From assembly GCA_004193555.1 (NCBI GenBank), contig RPGP01000040.1:1245127-1309126 (forward strand): DNA of 64,000 bases. The letters run 5' to 3'. The stretch's first letter is position 1, and each line of letters starts with the position of its first letter. A program made the position numbers and the translations under genes. This stretch comes from Desulfobacteraceae bacterium Eth-SRB1 (lineage in GTDB: Bacteria > Desulfobacterota > Desulfobacteria > Desulfobacterales > ETH-SRB1). The notes beneath the pieces are model-generated. The model made no database searches. It was given only the letters and a program-made list of their open reading frames with translations, and had not been told where the DNA came from. Below are positions 8,800 through 19,061 of this stretch, piece after piece.

Positions 8800-9948
8800 T
8801 TATTTGACCTTTGAGCTCGTTGCCCCAATATTCATTAATATTCCTATGGATGCCATGCTGAATAAAAGGGATGTCCCGCCGTAACTTAAAAATGGCAGCG
8901 TGAGCCCCTTGGTTGGTAAAAGGCCAAGGGCAACCCCCATGTTCACGCAAGCTTGTAGCCCTAATGCGGCAGTAAGACCGATAGCGAGGAACGATCCAAA
9001 AGAATCCTTACAATTTCTGGCTATGCCGATCCCAATCCACACAATCAAAGAATATAGCCCTATGACAACAAGAATGCCAAGCAGCCCGAGTTCTTCAGCA
9101 ATGACCGAGAAAATAAAATCGGTATGGGGTTCGGGAAGATAAAACAATTTCTGATAACCCTTCCCGATTCCGGTGCCCCATATTCCACCTGTGCCAAAAG
9201 CCATGAGAGAGTGAATTATTTGATAACCTTCATCAGTCGGATACTGCCACGGATCCCAAAAACTCATGATGCGTTTGATGCGATATTCCGCATTAACCAT
9301 ATAAAAATATGCGACTGGAAGTATAATCAGCAGAGGAGATATAAGGTGCGAAATGCGCGCTCCTCCCACAAACAACATTATCCATGTAATACACCATAGA
9401 ATAACCGCAGAGCCGAAATCAGGCTGAAGTAATATCAGGGCTGTAAACGATCCCAATACGATAATATGCGGCAGAAAACCGATATAAAAGTTTTTGAGTT
9501 CATCCTTTTTTTTGCTCATCGAATAGGCCAGATAAAGAATCAGAGCAAAACGGGCAAATTCAGAGGGCTGAAAATTTAAACTGCCGAATCGCAGCCAGCG
9601 TGCCGAACCCCCGGCGGAAAAACCGAAGTCTGTAATATGAATCGCGGTTAGGGAAACAAGTGAAAGTATCAGAAGCGGATATGTCAAAGAACGGATAAAT
9701 TTTAACGAGATATGCCTGCAAACAATTAGAACAATTATTCCCATCAGAGAGAAAAGAGCCTGTTTCTTTAAAAAATAGTAGTCTGCTCCGAACTTTTTTA
9801 ATGCAATGGCAGAGCTCGCGCTGTAAACCATTACAATGCCTATCCCTACAAGGAAAAGGACCGGGAACAGGAGCCTGACATCATAATGCTTAGACGGCGC
9901 CCGGATCGCACCGATAAGCTGACTATTACTTTTAATGCTTTTCATCAT
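8800..9948 (-). CDS. ftsW: Peptidoglycan glycosyltransferase FtsW (SEDS family)
   Basis: 382 residues with about ten membrane segments. FtsW polymerises lipid II into septal glycan, in complex with FtsI. Family motifs include LRFGSLNFQPSEFAR, LLQPDFGSAVI and PFLSYGGTSLL. It overlaps murD by ATGA and is followed directly by murG. RodA is the close paralogue; the position next to murG and murD in the dcw cluster favours FtsW. Confidence 0.95.
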   Translation of the reverse strand: MMKSIKSNSQLIGAIRAPSKHYDVRLLFPVLFLVGIGIVMVYSASSAIALKKFGADYYFLKKQALFSLMGIIVLIVCRHISLKFIRSLTYPLLILSLVSLTAIHITDFGFSAGGSARWLRFGSLNFQPSEFARFALILYLAYSMSKKKDELKNFYIGFLPHIIVLGSFTALILLQPDFGSAVILWCITWIMLFVGGARISHLISPLLIILPVAYFYMVNAEYRIKRIMSFWDPWQYPTDEGYQIIHSLMAFGTGGIWGTGIGKGYQKLFYLPEPHTDFIFSVIAEELGLLGILVVIGLYSLIVWIGIGIARNCKDSFGSFLAIGLTAALGLQACVNMGVALGLLPTKGLTLPFLSYGGTSLLFSMASIGILMNIGATSSKVK

Positions 9949-11261
9949 TTATTAAGCTCGTCAACTGCTCTGCAAAAATCTTTTCCACGATGCGCATAGC
10001 TTGTATACATGTCAAAGCTCGCACAGGCAGGGGATAACAGCACAACATCACCTGGCGATGCCGCATGGTATGCTGAAGAGACAGCATCTTCCATTGAGGC
10101 GGCGACTTTAATTGATGTTATGTGCTCTAACGCTGACCTGATATCCTCTTTTGCTTCTCCCATTACTATGATTTTTTTTGTGTGTTGACGTACCAGATCC
10201 TCAAGAAGATGAAAGTCGCTTCCCTTGTCACGTCCCCCCATAATGAGAATTACGGGCTTATTAAAAGCTTCGAGAGCCCTTGCAACCGCATCTACATTTG
10301 TCGCCTTTGAATCGTTGAAAAAATTAATATCATTTATAGTGGCAACATATTCAAGACGGTTAGGAAGACCTTTAAAATTATTCAGAGCCGACTGCACGCC
10401 TTTCACAGTTCCGCCTGTTGTTAGCGCTGCTAATGACGCAGCATAAGCATTTTCGATGTTGTGTTTTCCAGGAAGGCTCATGCGGGCGAAATCCAGGGAT
10501 TTAAAGGTTTTTTCTATTTTATCATTATCAATTGCATTGTTATTAAAGGGCAGTTTTCTTGCTTTAATATTTTTACACAAAGAACGTATATACGGATCAG
10601 AAGCATTATAGACAGCGGTATCGCTTTCCCGCTGGTTTTCAAATATTCGCATTTTGGATTTTGCATAAGCTGCAAAATCAGGATAACGGTCAAGATGATC
10701 TTCGGCTATATTCAGCAGAACACCAACCTTTGGTCTGAATGTATCAATGGTGTCTAATTGAAAACTGCTTACCTCAATTATTAGGATCTCAACTTTTTCA
10801 CCTTTATCCACATAGTCTATCAGGGGATTGCCGATATTGCCGCCCACGAAAATCGCAAGGCCGGATTTTTTAAGCATTTCTCCCAGAAGAGTAGTTGTAG
10901 TAGTCTTGCCGTTTGTGCCGGTCACAGCGACAATCGGTTCTCTGATGAACCTGGATGCAAATTCGATTTCTCCCAAAACAGGTATACCCTTTAACCCGGC
11001 TTTTTTTATCGGCAATATTGTATGAGGAACACCGGGGCTTATAATAATAAGATCGGCGCTTTCAAATGTTTCGATTCTATGCTGCCCTAATTCCATACTG
11101 ATGCCCATCTCACGCAATGGCGGAGTATAGGATTCCAACTCCTCTTCTCCGGCTATGTCGGTTACAGTGACTGCCGCCCCCCTGTTTTTCAGAAAACGGG
11201 CGACCGCTGCCCCTGACCTGCCCAGGCCGACTATTAATATGTTTTTGTTAGTAATATCCAT
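9945..11261 (-). CDS. murD: UDP-N-acetylmuramoyl-L-alanine--D-glutamate ligase MurD
   Basis: 438 residues from ATG 11261 (MDITNKNILIVGLGRSGAA). MurD adds D-Glu to UDP-MurNAc-L-Ala. The Mur-ligase P-loop [13 protein letters not shown], the NDSKATNVDA motif and the C-terminal LLSPACASFDMY are all present. A TTG four codons upstream (11273) is also in frame; neither start has a strong Shine-Dalgarno. The region upstream is a repeat, so the native ribosome site may have been altered by its insertion. The gene ends in the ATGA overlap with ftsW. Confidence 0.95.
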   Translation of the reverse strand: MDITNKNILIVGLGRSGAAVARFLKNRGAAVTVTDIAGEEELESYTPPLREMGISMELGQHRIETFESADLIIISPGVPHTILPIKKAGLKGIPVLGEIEFASRFIREPIVAVTGTNGKTTTTTLLGEMLKKSGLAIFVGGNIGNPLIDYVDKGEKVEILIIEVSSFQLDTIDTFRPKVGVLLNIAEDHLDRYPDFAAYAKSKMRIFENQRESDTAVYNASDPYIRSLCKNIKARKLPFNNNAIDNDKIEKTFKSLDFARMSLPGKHNIENAYAASLAALTTGGTVKGVQSALNNFKGLPNRLEYVATINDINFFNDSKATNVDAVARALEAFNKPVILIMGGRDKGSDFHLLEDLVRQHTKKIIVMGEAKEDIRSALEHITSIKVAASMEDAVSSAYHAASPGDVVLLSPACASFDMYTSYAHRGKDFCRAVDELNK

Positions 11262-11284
11262 TTGTCGTAACAATTATTTGAAAG

Positions 11285-11444
11285 ATGAACGTCGAACATA
11301 TTAAAAGATGAACATCGAACATCGAACGTCCAACGTCCAACGTCGAATTTTGAATAAGGTATTCTGCCAATTTATAAACTGGCGGAGCGAAGCGACATCA
11401 ACATTCATCATTCGATGTTGAATGTTCGATGTTCGACGTTCATT
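11285..11444. repeat. Hairpin repeat, GAACATCGAACGTC-word family, in the dcw operon
   Basis: A perfect 15-bp inverted pair (11285-11299 and 11430-11444, ATGAACGTCGAACAT) bounds arms made of repeated GAACATCGAACGTCCAACG words. The centre carries AAGGTATTCTGCCAA (11356-11370) and GGAGCGAAGCGAC (11384-11396), shared with other repeats in the window. It fills the 209-bp (11274-11482) murD/mraY gap. A 61-codon open frame across it is a by-product of the repeated words. Confidence 0.85.
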
Positions 11445-11482
11445 TTTTGATCTCTCGCCCCCTGACCCCCGATCCCTGATTT

Positions 11483-12562
11483 TCATCTTATTTTCAGCGT
11501 ACTCAGGGAGATAAGAGCAAGCATGATTGCTATTATCCAGAATCGCACTATTATTTTTGGTTCAGGCCATCCCTTTAGTTCAAAATGGTGATGAAGAGGC
11601 GCCATTTTGAAGATCCTCCGGCCGTTTGTCACCTTGAAGAAGCCAACCTGAAAAATGACAGACAGGGCTTCTATGACAAACAGTCCGCCGACAAATACAA
11701 GGAGTATTTCCTGCTTCGTGATAACAGCCACTGTGCCAAGCGCTGCGCCTATGGGAAGAGAACCAACGTCGCCCATGAAAATTTGTGCCGGATAAGTATT
11801 AAACCAAAGAAAACCAAGGCCTGCCCCTGCCAGGGCGCCGCAGAAAACAGCTATTTCCCCGCTTCCTGATACATAGTTGATCTGGAGATAATCGGCGATT
11901 CTGACATGACCTGCCACATAGGCAAAGACCATATAAGTGCTTGCCGCTATAATCACAGGACCGATTGCCAGTCCGTCCAGTCCGTCTGTAAGATTAACCG
12001 CATTTGATGTTCCAACAATAACAAAAGCTGCAAAAAACACATATCCCCATCCTATATCAGGTGAAATATTTTTTAAAAAAGGTATGGTTACATGTGTGCT
12101 GAAGTCCGAATGCAGGCAGAGAAGAATGCCCACTGCAATTGCAAACAACGACTGCATCAGTATTTTGCTTTGCATGCTTAATCCCTTGCTTCTCTTTTTT
12201 ATCAGCATGAGATAGTCATCAATAAAGCCGATTATGCTGTAGCCTATTGTAACCAGGAGAACTATCCATACGTAAAAATTGGTAAGATTGGTCCAGAGGA
12301 GTATGGATACAACAATTGAGAAGATAATCAGGGTTCCACCCATAGTTGGTGTTCCCGCTTTTTTGTGGTGAGTTTTTGGGCCGTCTTCCCTGATATGCTG
12401 TCTGACCTGTTTACTGCCAAGAATTTTGATTACCCACGGGCCAAGGAAAAAACAGATCAGCAAGGCCGTCAGGCTGGCATAGATAGTCCGGAATGTAATG
12501 TACTGGAATACATTAAATGCCGAAATTGTTTTATGAAGCGGATAGAGTAAATGATAAAGCAT
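11483..12562 (-). CDS. mraY: Phospho-N-acetylmuramoyl-pentapeptide transferase MraY
   Basis: 359 residues, about ten membrane helices. MraY moves phospho-MurNAc-pentapeptide onto undecaprenyl phosphate to give lipid I. Catalytic and family motifs are visible: [30 protein letters not shown] and the cytoplasmic [12 protein letters not shown]. The start overlaps the murE/murF stop by one base (TAATG), pointing to coupled translation. Normal length. Confidence 0.97.
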   Translation of the reverse strand: MLYHLLYPLHKTISAFNVFQYITFRTIYASLTALLICFFLGPWVIKILGSKQVRQHIREDGPKTHHKKAGTPTMGGTLIIFSIVVSILLWTNLTNFYVWIVLLVTIGYSIIGFIDDYLMLIKKRSKGLSMQSKILMQSLFAIAVGILLCLHSDFSTHVTIPFLKNISPDIGWGYVFFAAFVIVGTSNAVNLTDGLDGLAIGPVIIAASTYMVFAYVAGHVRIADYLQINYVSGSGEIAVFCGALAGAGLGFLWFNTYPAQIFMGDVGSLPIGAALGTVAVITKQEILLVFVGGLFVIEALSVIFQVGFFKVTNGRRIFKMAPLHHHFELKGWPEPKIIVRFWIIAIMLALISLSTLKIR

Positions 12563-15498
12563 TATTTATTCCTCAATCCCTCAACGATTTTTTCCATACC
12601 CATTGTCCTGGAACCCTTGACAAGAACCCAGTCCCCTGGCCGGAGCCAATCTATGAGGTCTTTAAGAATTTCTTCTTTGCTGCCGATAAAAATATCCTTA
12701 AAGCCCGCATTTTTATCTTTTGCGCCTCTTGCAACCGTTTCTGCGAACTCGCCTGTAACATATAGCTTTGCAATATCTGAAGCAGCGGCAAGAGAGCCGA
12801 TCATTTTGTGCATGGATTCCGCATATTCTCCAAGTTCAAGCATATCGCCTGCAACAAGAATCCCCCTGTTGTTTTCCTTTAATGCCTTGAGAGTCATTAT
12901 TGCAGCTTTCATAGAGTCGGGATTTGCATTGTACGTATCATCTATTATATGGATTCCGCGGCTCATCAGGATATTCATTCTTCCGTGGGCAGGAATGAAA
13001 TTCTCCAGGCCTGCTTTAATTTCCATGGGGCTTTCACCGAGAAGATATCCGACTGCGGCGGCGGCAAGGGCATTTGAAACCATAAATGTTCCAGAGACTC
13101 CAAGGTCGATGGAGATACTTTCCGCCGGAAGCATCAGGCTAAATGAGATGCCATGCTCCTTTTCTTTGATAGAAACGGCTCTGATCATAGCATCTTTTGA
13201 CAGCCCAAAAAGAAGGACATCTTGCGTGGTTTTATCTGCCAGCTGCAAAACTCTTGGGTCATCTGCGTTGAGCACGGCTTTTCCGCCCGGCTTGATTTTT
13301 TCCAGCAGCTCGCCCTTGGCGTGCATTATTCCGTTTATTGACCCAAGTCCTTTTAAATGAGCATGGCTGATGTTCGTGATAACCCCGATATCTGGGGAAC
13401 AAATATCGGCGAGCCTTCCTATTTCATTAGGGCTGTTCATGCCTAATTCCAGAACAGCCCACTTATGATCCGGATTCAGCCTGAGAAGAGTTAACGGAAG
13501 CCCGATTTCATTATTAAAATTGCCCTCGGTTGATAATGTGCAATATTTCCTGGAAGCAACAGCAGCGGTCATATCCTTGGTGGTTGTCTTGCCGTTTGAG
13601 CCTGTTATCGCCACAACCGATACATTTGAACGTTTCCGGTTAAATGAGGCAAGGTCGCCTAATGCTTTTGTTGTGTCGTTTACAGCCACACAAACAGCGT
13701 TTTTTCCCTGCTGCTTTGTGAATGGCAACAGATTGTCCGCCTTATCTTTGTTAATTATAATGCCGCGGATTCCATGCTCTATTACATCGCCGGCAAAACT
13801 ATGGCCGTCATAAACATTTCCTTTTATGGCAATAAATATATCGCCGGCGGATATCCTTCGCGAGTCGATTGAGATGCCGGCAAAAGAACTTCCGGTATTT
13901 CCGGATATAATTTCGCCATTTGTTGCCTTGAGAATTTCGGCGGTTGACCATGGGATTGGATTTTGCTTTTCCGGCTTTGCTTTTCCGGCTTCAGACAACA
14001 GAACTTTTTCCGCTTCTTTTCTGTCATCAAAGGGTATGGTTTCATTGCCGATTATCTGATATGTTTCATGACCTTTGCCTGCGATAAGCACTGTATCGCC
14101 GGGTTGAGATGCTGTTATGCCTGACAGTATCGCCTTTTTTCGATCAGGTTCAACAATATACTTTTTTTTGTGAAGAGCTTTTACAGCTTTTTCAACCCCA
14201 TCAAGCACCTGTCTGATGATTTCCATGGGCTCTTCGGTTCGCGGATTATCAGAAGTAATAATTGAAAGGTCGGAAAACCTTCCCGCTATTTCACCCATTT
14301 TAGGCCGTTTCTCTTTATCTCTATCTCCTCCGCAGCCGAATATGCAGATAATTCTGCCGCGGGTTAGAGATCTTAAAGACAGCAGAACCTGTTTCAACGC
14401 GTCAGGTGTATGAGCATAATCTACGTATATAAACCGGCCAATATTATTTGGAACAGTTTCAAGCCGGCCTCGCACACAGGGTGTTTCTTCTATCCCGGTC
14501 TTTATTACGGCAAGAGGAATGTTTAGAGCAATGCCGACGCCTGTGGCGCAAATAATATTTTTCAGATTATGTTTCCCTACAAATGGTGATTTGAAATCAA
14601 ATTCACCCTCTGTGGTTGCAATCGTTCCCATAATACCGGCTGGGTCATATTTGATTTTTTTTGGCTGTATCGTTTGATCCGACACCTGAAGTATTTTGAG
14701 TTTTGAACTCCGGGCGTCAACCATTAAACTTTTTGCAAGCTCTTTTCCTTTTTCGTCATCGCAATTAATTACAGCAGCGGCCATGTCTTTTTTGGGCCCT
14801 GATCTTAAAATATCTGTAAAGAATCTTTTCTTGCATGCCCAGTAGGAGTCCATATCTTTATGGTAATCAAGATGATCCTGGGTTAAATTTGTAAACACGC
14901 CGACATCAAACCGGCAATTCTCAATCCTGTGAAGGTCGATGGAATGCGAAGATACCTCCATTACGACATGTGTGATTCCATTATTGAGCATTTCAGACAG
15001 GATCCTTTGAAGATCCAGCGATTCAGGCGTTGTTACAGGATTATTGAATGTTTTACCCGAATAGTGATAATTTATAGTTCCTATTACACCGACCTTGAAC
15101 CCGGCTTTTGAAAGTATATTTTCAATCAAATAGGCGGTGGTCGTTTTACCGTTTGTTCCTATTATTCCGATAATAAATAAGCTTTCGGACGGGTTACCGT
15201 AAAACATGGCGGAAACAGCGGCAAGGGCTTTTCTTGTGTTATCAACCTCAATTGTTATTGTGTCCCGCGTGACCGGTTTTTGTGTAATTAGCGCTGATGC
15301 GCCGTTAGTTAGAGCTGCATCAATAAAATCATGCCCGTCAGCCACAAGGCCGGGTATGGCGACAAACAGTCCGTTTTGTCGTACATCCTGTGAGTTGTAA
15401 TGGATCGACATTATTTCCGTATTATGCTGCTGCATTTTTTTGTTTGTGTACGTAACCCTTTTTGGCTTGATAGATTTTAGCAAATGCGAAAGTATCAT
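12562..15498 (-). CDS. murE-murF: MurE-MurF fusion: DAP-adding and D-Ala-D-Ala-adding ligase
   Basis: 978 residues joining two Mur ligases in one uninterrupted frame. Residues 1 to about 500 are MurE: P-loop GTNGKTTT near 115 and SDNPRTEEP near 416, where DNPR is the motif of enzymes adding meso-diaminopimelate. A short Lys/Pro-rich linker ([11 protein letters not shown], about 503) leads to Mur[19 protein letters not shown], then [10 protein letters not shown] near 632 and NPDSMKAA further on. MurF adds D-Ala-D-Ala. Both halves keep their catalytic motifs, so both should be active. The start overlaps ftsI by ATGA. Such fusions are known in some bacteria, but separate genes are the rule. Confidence 0.96.
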   Translation of the reverse strand: MILSHLLKSIKPKRVTYTNKKMQQHNTEIMSIHYNSQDVRQNGLFVAIPGLVADGHDFIDAALTNGASALITQKPVTRDTITIEVDNTRKALAAVSAMFYGNPSESLFIIGIIGTNGKTTTAYLIENILSKAGFKVGVIGTINYHYSGKTFNNPVTTPESLDLQRILSEMLNNGITHVVMEVSSHSIDLHRIENCRFDVGVFTNLTQDHLDYHKDMDSYWACKKRFFTDILRSGPKKDMAAAVINCDDEKGKELAKSLMVDARSSKLKILQVSDQTIQPKKIKYDPAGIMGTIATTEGEFDFKSPFVGKHNLKNIICATGVGIALNIPLAVIKTGIEETPCVRGRLETVPNNIGRFIYVDYAHTPDALKQVLLSLRSLTRGRIICIFGCGGDRDKEKRPKMGEIAGRFSDLSIITSDNPRTEEPMEIIRQVLDGVEKAVKALHKKKYIVEPDRKKAILSGITASQPGDTVLIAGKGHETYQIIGNETIPFDDRKEAEKVLLSEAGKAKPEKQNPIPWSTAEILKATNGEIISGNTGSSFAGISIDSRRISAGDIFIAIKGNVYDGHSFAGDVIEHGIRGIIINKDKADNLLPFTKQQGKNAVCVAVNDTTKALGDLASFNRKRSNVSVVAITGSNGKTTTKDMTAAVASRKYCTLSTEGNFNNEIGLPLTLLRLNPDHKWAVLELGMNSPNEIGRLADICSPDIGVITNISHAHLKGLGSINGIMHAKGELLEKIKPGGKAVLNADDPRVLQLADKTTQDVLLFGLSKDAMIRAVSIKEKEHGISFSLMLPAESISIDLGVSGTFMVSNALAAAAVGYLLGESPMEIKAGLENFIPAHGRMNILMSRGIHIIDDTYNANPDSMKAAIMTLKALKENNRGILVAGDMLELGEYAESMHKMIGSLAAASDIAKLYVTGEFAETVARGAKDKNAGFKDIFIGSKEEILKDLIDWLRPGDWVLVKGSRTMGMEKIVEGLRNK

Positions 15499-17282
15499 CC
15501 TCTTGCCCTGTCTGTTTGTAAGTATTCAGCCGCCGATCTACGCTGATCATCACTACCGATCCGCCAATCAATCTGCCTGGCAGTGAGTTTGTTCCGGCGG
15601 GCAGGCAGGTTCATATAATTAAGAGTTTCATAAGCTATCTTCCTGAATGCCGGAGCCGCAACAATGCTGCCGTAATGCTGATTCCGAGGCTCATCAATTA
15701 CCACAAGGATCGCAGTTTCAGGGTCTTCTGCAGGAGCAAACCCGATAAATGATGCTATATACTTTCCCTTTGCGTAGGTTCCTTTTTCGTCGATTTTCTG
15801 AGCCGTTCCTGTTTTGCCGCAAACAGCGTAATTCCCTAAGGCTGCATTAACACCTGTTCCTCCGGTCTCGGTAACGGTGAGGAGTATTCTTTTCATTGTT
15901 TCGGCTGTTTTTGCTGAAATAACTCTCCTGACCTCACGAGGCACGGAATTTTTAATCAAGCGGCCGTTCTTATCGGTTATTGCCTGCACGACATAGGGCT
16001 TCATAAGAATTCCATTATTTGCGATGGCACAGGTTGCCGTTATAAGCTGTAAGGCGGAGACGGAAATGCCCTGCCCGAATGATATTGCTCCTGCATCAAT
16101 TTTTGACCATCGATTATACGGGGCTAAACTTCCTGGAGTCTCACCAGGGCAGTCTATTCCTGTCTTTTCGTCGAAACCAAAGCTGCGAAGAGTTTTGTAA
16201 AGGGTCTCAGACCCTGTTGTTTCACTTACTTTGATTATACCGATGTTGCTTGAATATTTAACGATCTGCTGTAAAGACAGCCATCCATGCGGTTTGCTAT
16301 CGTGTACAATATCGTTTCCGATTTTATATGAACCCTTTTCGCAATAAAAGATAGTATTCGGCGTACACGCCCCGGATTCTATTGCCGCAGATGCGGTGAA
16401 AATCTTCATAGTTGAGCCCGGTTCGAACTGGTCTGTTATGCATCTGTTTCTCCACAGCTTGCTGTTGAATTTTTCAAATGAGTTTGGGTTAAAATGAGGA
16501 TAGTGCGCCAGTGCTAAAACAGCTCCTGTTTTTGGGTCCATAACGATTGCCATCCCGGATTGGGCTGAGTGTTTTACAACCGCTTCCTCAAGGGCTTGTT
16601 CGGTTATGTGTTGAACTGTTCCGTCGATAGTTAGTATTAGATTGTTTCCACGGTAGTTTCCGGCTATCTTTTTATCAGCATTGAATCCGCGGCCAAAAGC
16701 ATCCTTTAAAATCGTAAATCGTCCGTCAGCCCCCTCCAGGTAACTGTTGTAATAAAATTCGATTCCTTCCAGGCCATGGCCGTCTAAACCTGAAAATCCA
16801 AGCACCTGCGCTGCCAGATTCCTGTTTGGATAAAAACGCTTATGTTCGGGTATGAAATCGACACCGTTAAGCTCAAGGGCTTTTATTGCCATTGCCTCCC
16901 TGGGCGCTGGATGACGTTTGATCCACACAAACGATTTGTTGGATGCAAGCTTACGGTTTAGATCTTTCTGCTTGATATTTAATGCCTTTCCAAGAGTATT
17001 GGCTGTTGCGGAAGCATCTTTAATCTTGCGGGGATATGCCGCTATTGAAGCTACATCGATGCTTACAGCCATTTCCCTGTGGTTTGAGTCAAATATTGTT
17101 CCGCGTTTTCCATGTGATACAAAAGACTTTTCATACTGTCTTGCCGCCTTTTGAGACAGCCATGGTCCGCAATAAACCTGAAGATATACTGCCTTTGCCC
17201 CGATCCCTATTAAGAACAAGCTGAAAATAAAACCGATCAGGATAACGCGTAATCTTATATATTTTCCGGCAATTGATTTCAT
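15495..17282 (-). CDS. ftsI: Septal transpeptidase FtsI (class B PBP3)
   Basis: 595 residues. FtsI crosslinks septal peptidoglycan in the periplasm, partnered with FtsW. A single N-terminal anchor at about 13-33 is followed by the PBP dimerisation domain and the transpeptidase domain. The three active-site motifs are STMK (near 289), SSN (near 345) and KTGT (near 488). No PASTA repeats are present. It overlaps ftsL upstream and murE/murF downstream by 4 bp each. Confidence 0.96.
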   Translation of the reverse strand: MKSIAGKYIRLRVILIGFIFSLFLIGIGAKAVYLQVYCGPWLSQKAARQYEKSFVSHGKRGTIFDSNHREMAVSIDVASIAAYPRKIKDASATANTLGKALNIKQKDLNRKLASNKSFVWIKRHPAPREAMAIKALELNGVDFIPEHKRFYPNRNLAAQVLGFSGLDGHGLEGIEFYYNSYLEGADGRFTILKDAFGRGFNADKKIAGNYRGNNLILTIDGTVQHITEQALEEAVVKHSAQSGMAIVMDPKTGAVLALAHYPHFNPNSFEKFNSKLWRNRCITDQFEPGSTMKIFTASAAIESGACTPNTIFYCEKGSYKIGNDIVHDSKPHGWLSLQQIVKYSSNIGIIKVSETTGSETLYKTLRSFGFDEKTGIDCPGETPGSLAPYNRWSKIDAGAISFGQGISVSALQLITATCAIANNGILMKPYVVQAITDKNGRLIKNSVPREVRRVISAKTAETMKRILLTVTETGGTGVNAALGNYAVCGKTGTAQKIDEKGTYAKGKYIASFIGFAPAEDPETAILVVIDEPRNQHYGSIVAAPAFRKIAYETLNYMNLPARRNKLTARQIDWRIGSDDQRRSAAEYLQTDRARG

Positions 17283-17587
17283 GGAATAATTATCATCTGT
17301 TCCGGAGTCGGGGTCGCCAGGTGCAGTTGATGTTTTGCAATGCCGGCGAGCCGTTCCGGCGATTTAAGATGCGCAATCTCAATCTTTAGGTTGTTTTGCC
17401 ATGTCGTAACACTCCGGTAACGATCAGCCTCTTTTGTCATTTCATAACCAATCCTGACGCATTGAACTCTGCACCATGTATATATAAGCAGTTCAACAAA
17501 GAAGATCGACATGAGGGAAAACCAGATCGCAAGAATTTTAAATCCAAGCCCTTTTTTTTTAGCTTTTCTTTTCATAATGCTTACCAT
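17279..17587 (-). CDS. ftsL: Cell division protein FtsL (putative)
   Basis: 102 residues: a very basic N-terminus (MKRKAKKKGLGFK), one membrane segment at about 18-38 and a short periplasmic helical stretch. This is the layout of FtsL, which forms a coiled-coil complex with FtsB and FtsQ. Sequence similarity in this family is weak, so the call rests on size, topology and position between rsmH and ftsI. An alternative ATG four codons in (17575) is possible. No ftsB is visible in the window. Confidence 0.8.
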   Translation of the reverse strand: MVSIMKRKAKKKGLGFKILAIWFSLMSIFFVELLIYTWCRVQCVRIGYEMTKEADRYRSVTTWQNNLKIEIAHLKSPERLAGIAKHQLHLATPTPEQMIIIP

Positions 17588-17599
17588 CCGGCTCTATTC

Positions 17600-18538
17600 T
17601 TAAAGTTTTTCCGCTACTCTCAGTTTCGCGCTTCTCGCCATAGGATTTTTTTCAATTTCTTTTTTTGTGGGCCGCAAAACTTTTTTTGTCAGAGAGATTA
17701 CAACCCGTTTTTTGTTACAAACACATTTTGGAAAGTCCGGCGGGCATATGCATTTGCCTTCCAGAGCTTTTATTTTGTGTTTTACAATCCGGTCTTCGAG
17801 AGAGTGAAAAGTTAACACGCAGAGACGACCTTCAGGCTTCAGGGAATCAAATACATTCTCCATAAATGAAGCCAGCGTTTCGAGTTCTTTGTTTACAGCG
17901 ATTCTAAGAGCCATGAACACTTTTGTAGCGGGATGAATCCTTTGCTTAAATGCCGCTTTTTGGGGGATCACCTCGCACACTATTCGAGCTAACTGTTTGC
18001 TTGAATCAATTCTTTTGAGTTTTCTTTCCTTTACTATTCTTCGTGCTATATGACGCGCCCAGCGTTCTTCTCCGTATTCCGAAAAGATTTTTTTAAGGCT
18101 TTCTTCCTTTGCCATATTGATTATATCTTCAGCTTTTGTTTTTAAATTCAGATTCATCCGCATATCCAGAGGTTCATCCCTTCGAAAACTGAAACCACGA
18201 CCGCTTGATTCAATTTGATAAAGTGAAAGTCCAAGATCGAGAAGAACACCGTCTACTGCACAGATGTTTAATTTAGAAAGAATTGCAGGGAGGTTAATGA
18301 AATTGTCGTGAAAGAGACGGATATTCGACCCATATGGTTTTAATACCTTTTTTCCGTTTTTTATCGCCTCCTCATCCTGATCTATTCCTATCAAAAGCCC
18401 GTCAGGAGCAATTTTTTTGCAAATAGCGTCGGCATGACCTGAACCACCCAGCGTGCAGTCAACATAGATTTTTCCAGGGCTGCAGTTCAGATAACGGACA
18501 ATTTCATTTAACATTACAGGGATATGTTTGTATGGCAT
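17600..18538 (-). CDS. rsmH: 16S rRNA (cytosine1402-N4)-methyltransferase RsmH (MraW)
   Basis: 312 residues. RsmH methylates N4 of C1402 in the 16S rRNA decoding centre using S-adenosylmethionine. The SAM-binding motif DCTLGGSGHADAI is near residue 30. HIPVMLNEIV at the start and LTFHSLEDRIVK near the end are family hallmarks, as is the C-terminal NPMARSAKLRVAE. It lies 4 bp after mraZ, the standard start of a dcw operon. Confidence 0.97.
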   Translation of the reverse strand: MPYKHIPVMLNEIVRYLNCSPGKIYVDCTLGGSGHADAICKKIAPDGLLIGIDQDEEAIKNGKKVLKPYGSNIRLFHDNFINLPAILSKLNICAVDGVLLDLGLSLYQIESSGRGFSFRRDEPLDMRMNLNLKTKAEDIINMAKEESLKKIFSEYGEERWARHIARRIVKERKLKRIDSSKQLARIVCEVIPQKAAFKQRIHPATKVFMALRIAVNKELETLASFMENVFDSLKPEGRLCVLTFHSLEDRIVKHKIKALEGKCICPPDFPKCVCNKKRVVISLTKKVLRPTKKEIEKNPMARSAKLRVAEKL

Positions 18539-18542
18539 AAAA

Positions 18543-18989
18543 TTATAAACCTAATTTTGCTATTTCGTTGTTGACCTCCTCTTTTTTCATATCTTTTTCC
18601 ATCCGAAGTATTTCCTGATCGTATCTTTTCTTTGACCATATTTCGAAGTGGTCGATCTGACCGACAAGAACGATATCTTTTTCAATCTCAGCGTACTGCC
18701 TTAGAACCGCCGGAATAAGGATACGTCCCTGCTTGTCACAGGTGCAGTCGGAAGCGCCACCGATAAAAATTCTTCTGAAACGACGCATATATTCGCTTGT
18801 ATCCGTAAGCGCCATAAGCTTGGTTTCAATTTTTGCCCACTCATCAAGCGTATAGGCGAAAAGGGCCTGATCCAGCCTTGTAACTATTACCCCGTCGCCG
18901 CCTCCAACCTTTATAACATCACGGAACCTGGCCGGAACTATTATGCGCCCCTTTGGATCGATAGTATGAAATGAACTTCCTCTGAACAT
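18543..18989 (-). CDS. mraZ: Transcriptional regulator MraZ
   Basis: 148 residues with two SpoVT/AbrB-like halves: FRGSSFHTIDPKGRIIVPARFRD at the start (motif DPKGRI..PARF) and CDKQGRILIPAVLRQYA near residue 80. MraZ forms ring oligomers that bind repeated boxes upstream of its own gene and regulate the dcw operon. A matching three-box operator is visible just upstream. It is the first gene of the dcw block. ATG 18989. Confidence 0.96.
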   Translation of the reverse strand: MFRGSSFHTIDPKGRIIVPARFRDVIKVGGGDGVIVTRLDQALFAYTLDEWAKIETKLMALTDTSEYMRRFRRIFIGGASDCTCDKQGRILIPAVLRQYAEIEKDIVLVGQIDHFEIWSKKRYDQEILRMEKDMKKEEVNNEIAKLGL

Positions 18990-18998
18990 ATATTTTTA

Positions 18999-19023
18999 TC
19001 CCTTATCAACCACTTTTATCCAC
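18999..19023 (-). promoter_or_regulatory. MraZ-type operator: three boxes at 10-bp spacing
   Basis: Read on the minus strand, GTGGA, GTGGT and AGGGA start every 10 bp (19023-19019, 19013-19009, 19003-18999), separated by 5-bp spacers. This is the geometry of known MraZ operators (TGGG-like repeats spaced by 5 nt). It lies 10-34 bp upstream of the mraZ start codon, where binding would block the promoter or early transcript. Autoregulation is inferred from this match. Confidence 0.75.
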
Positions 19024-19032
19024 CATATATGC

Positions 19033-19061
19033 TTAAAAGTACATTTTGATAGAAGTGTCAA
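19033..19061 (-). promoter_or_regulatory. Candidate sigma-70-type promoter of the dcw operon
   Basis: A perfect -35 hexamer TTGACA (19061-19056) is followed after 17 bp by TTTTAA (19038-19033), a weak -10. The predicted start falls at the edge of the MraZ boxes. Its place ahead of the first dcw gene is the main support. Confidence 0.5.

Noticed and set aside
11301-11486. 61-codon frame on the minus strand in the murD/mraY gap
   Set aside because: It is translated word repeats of the hairpin element.
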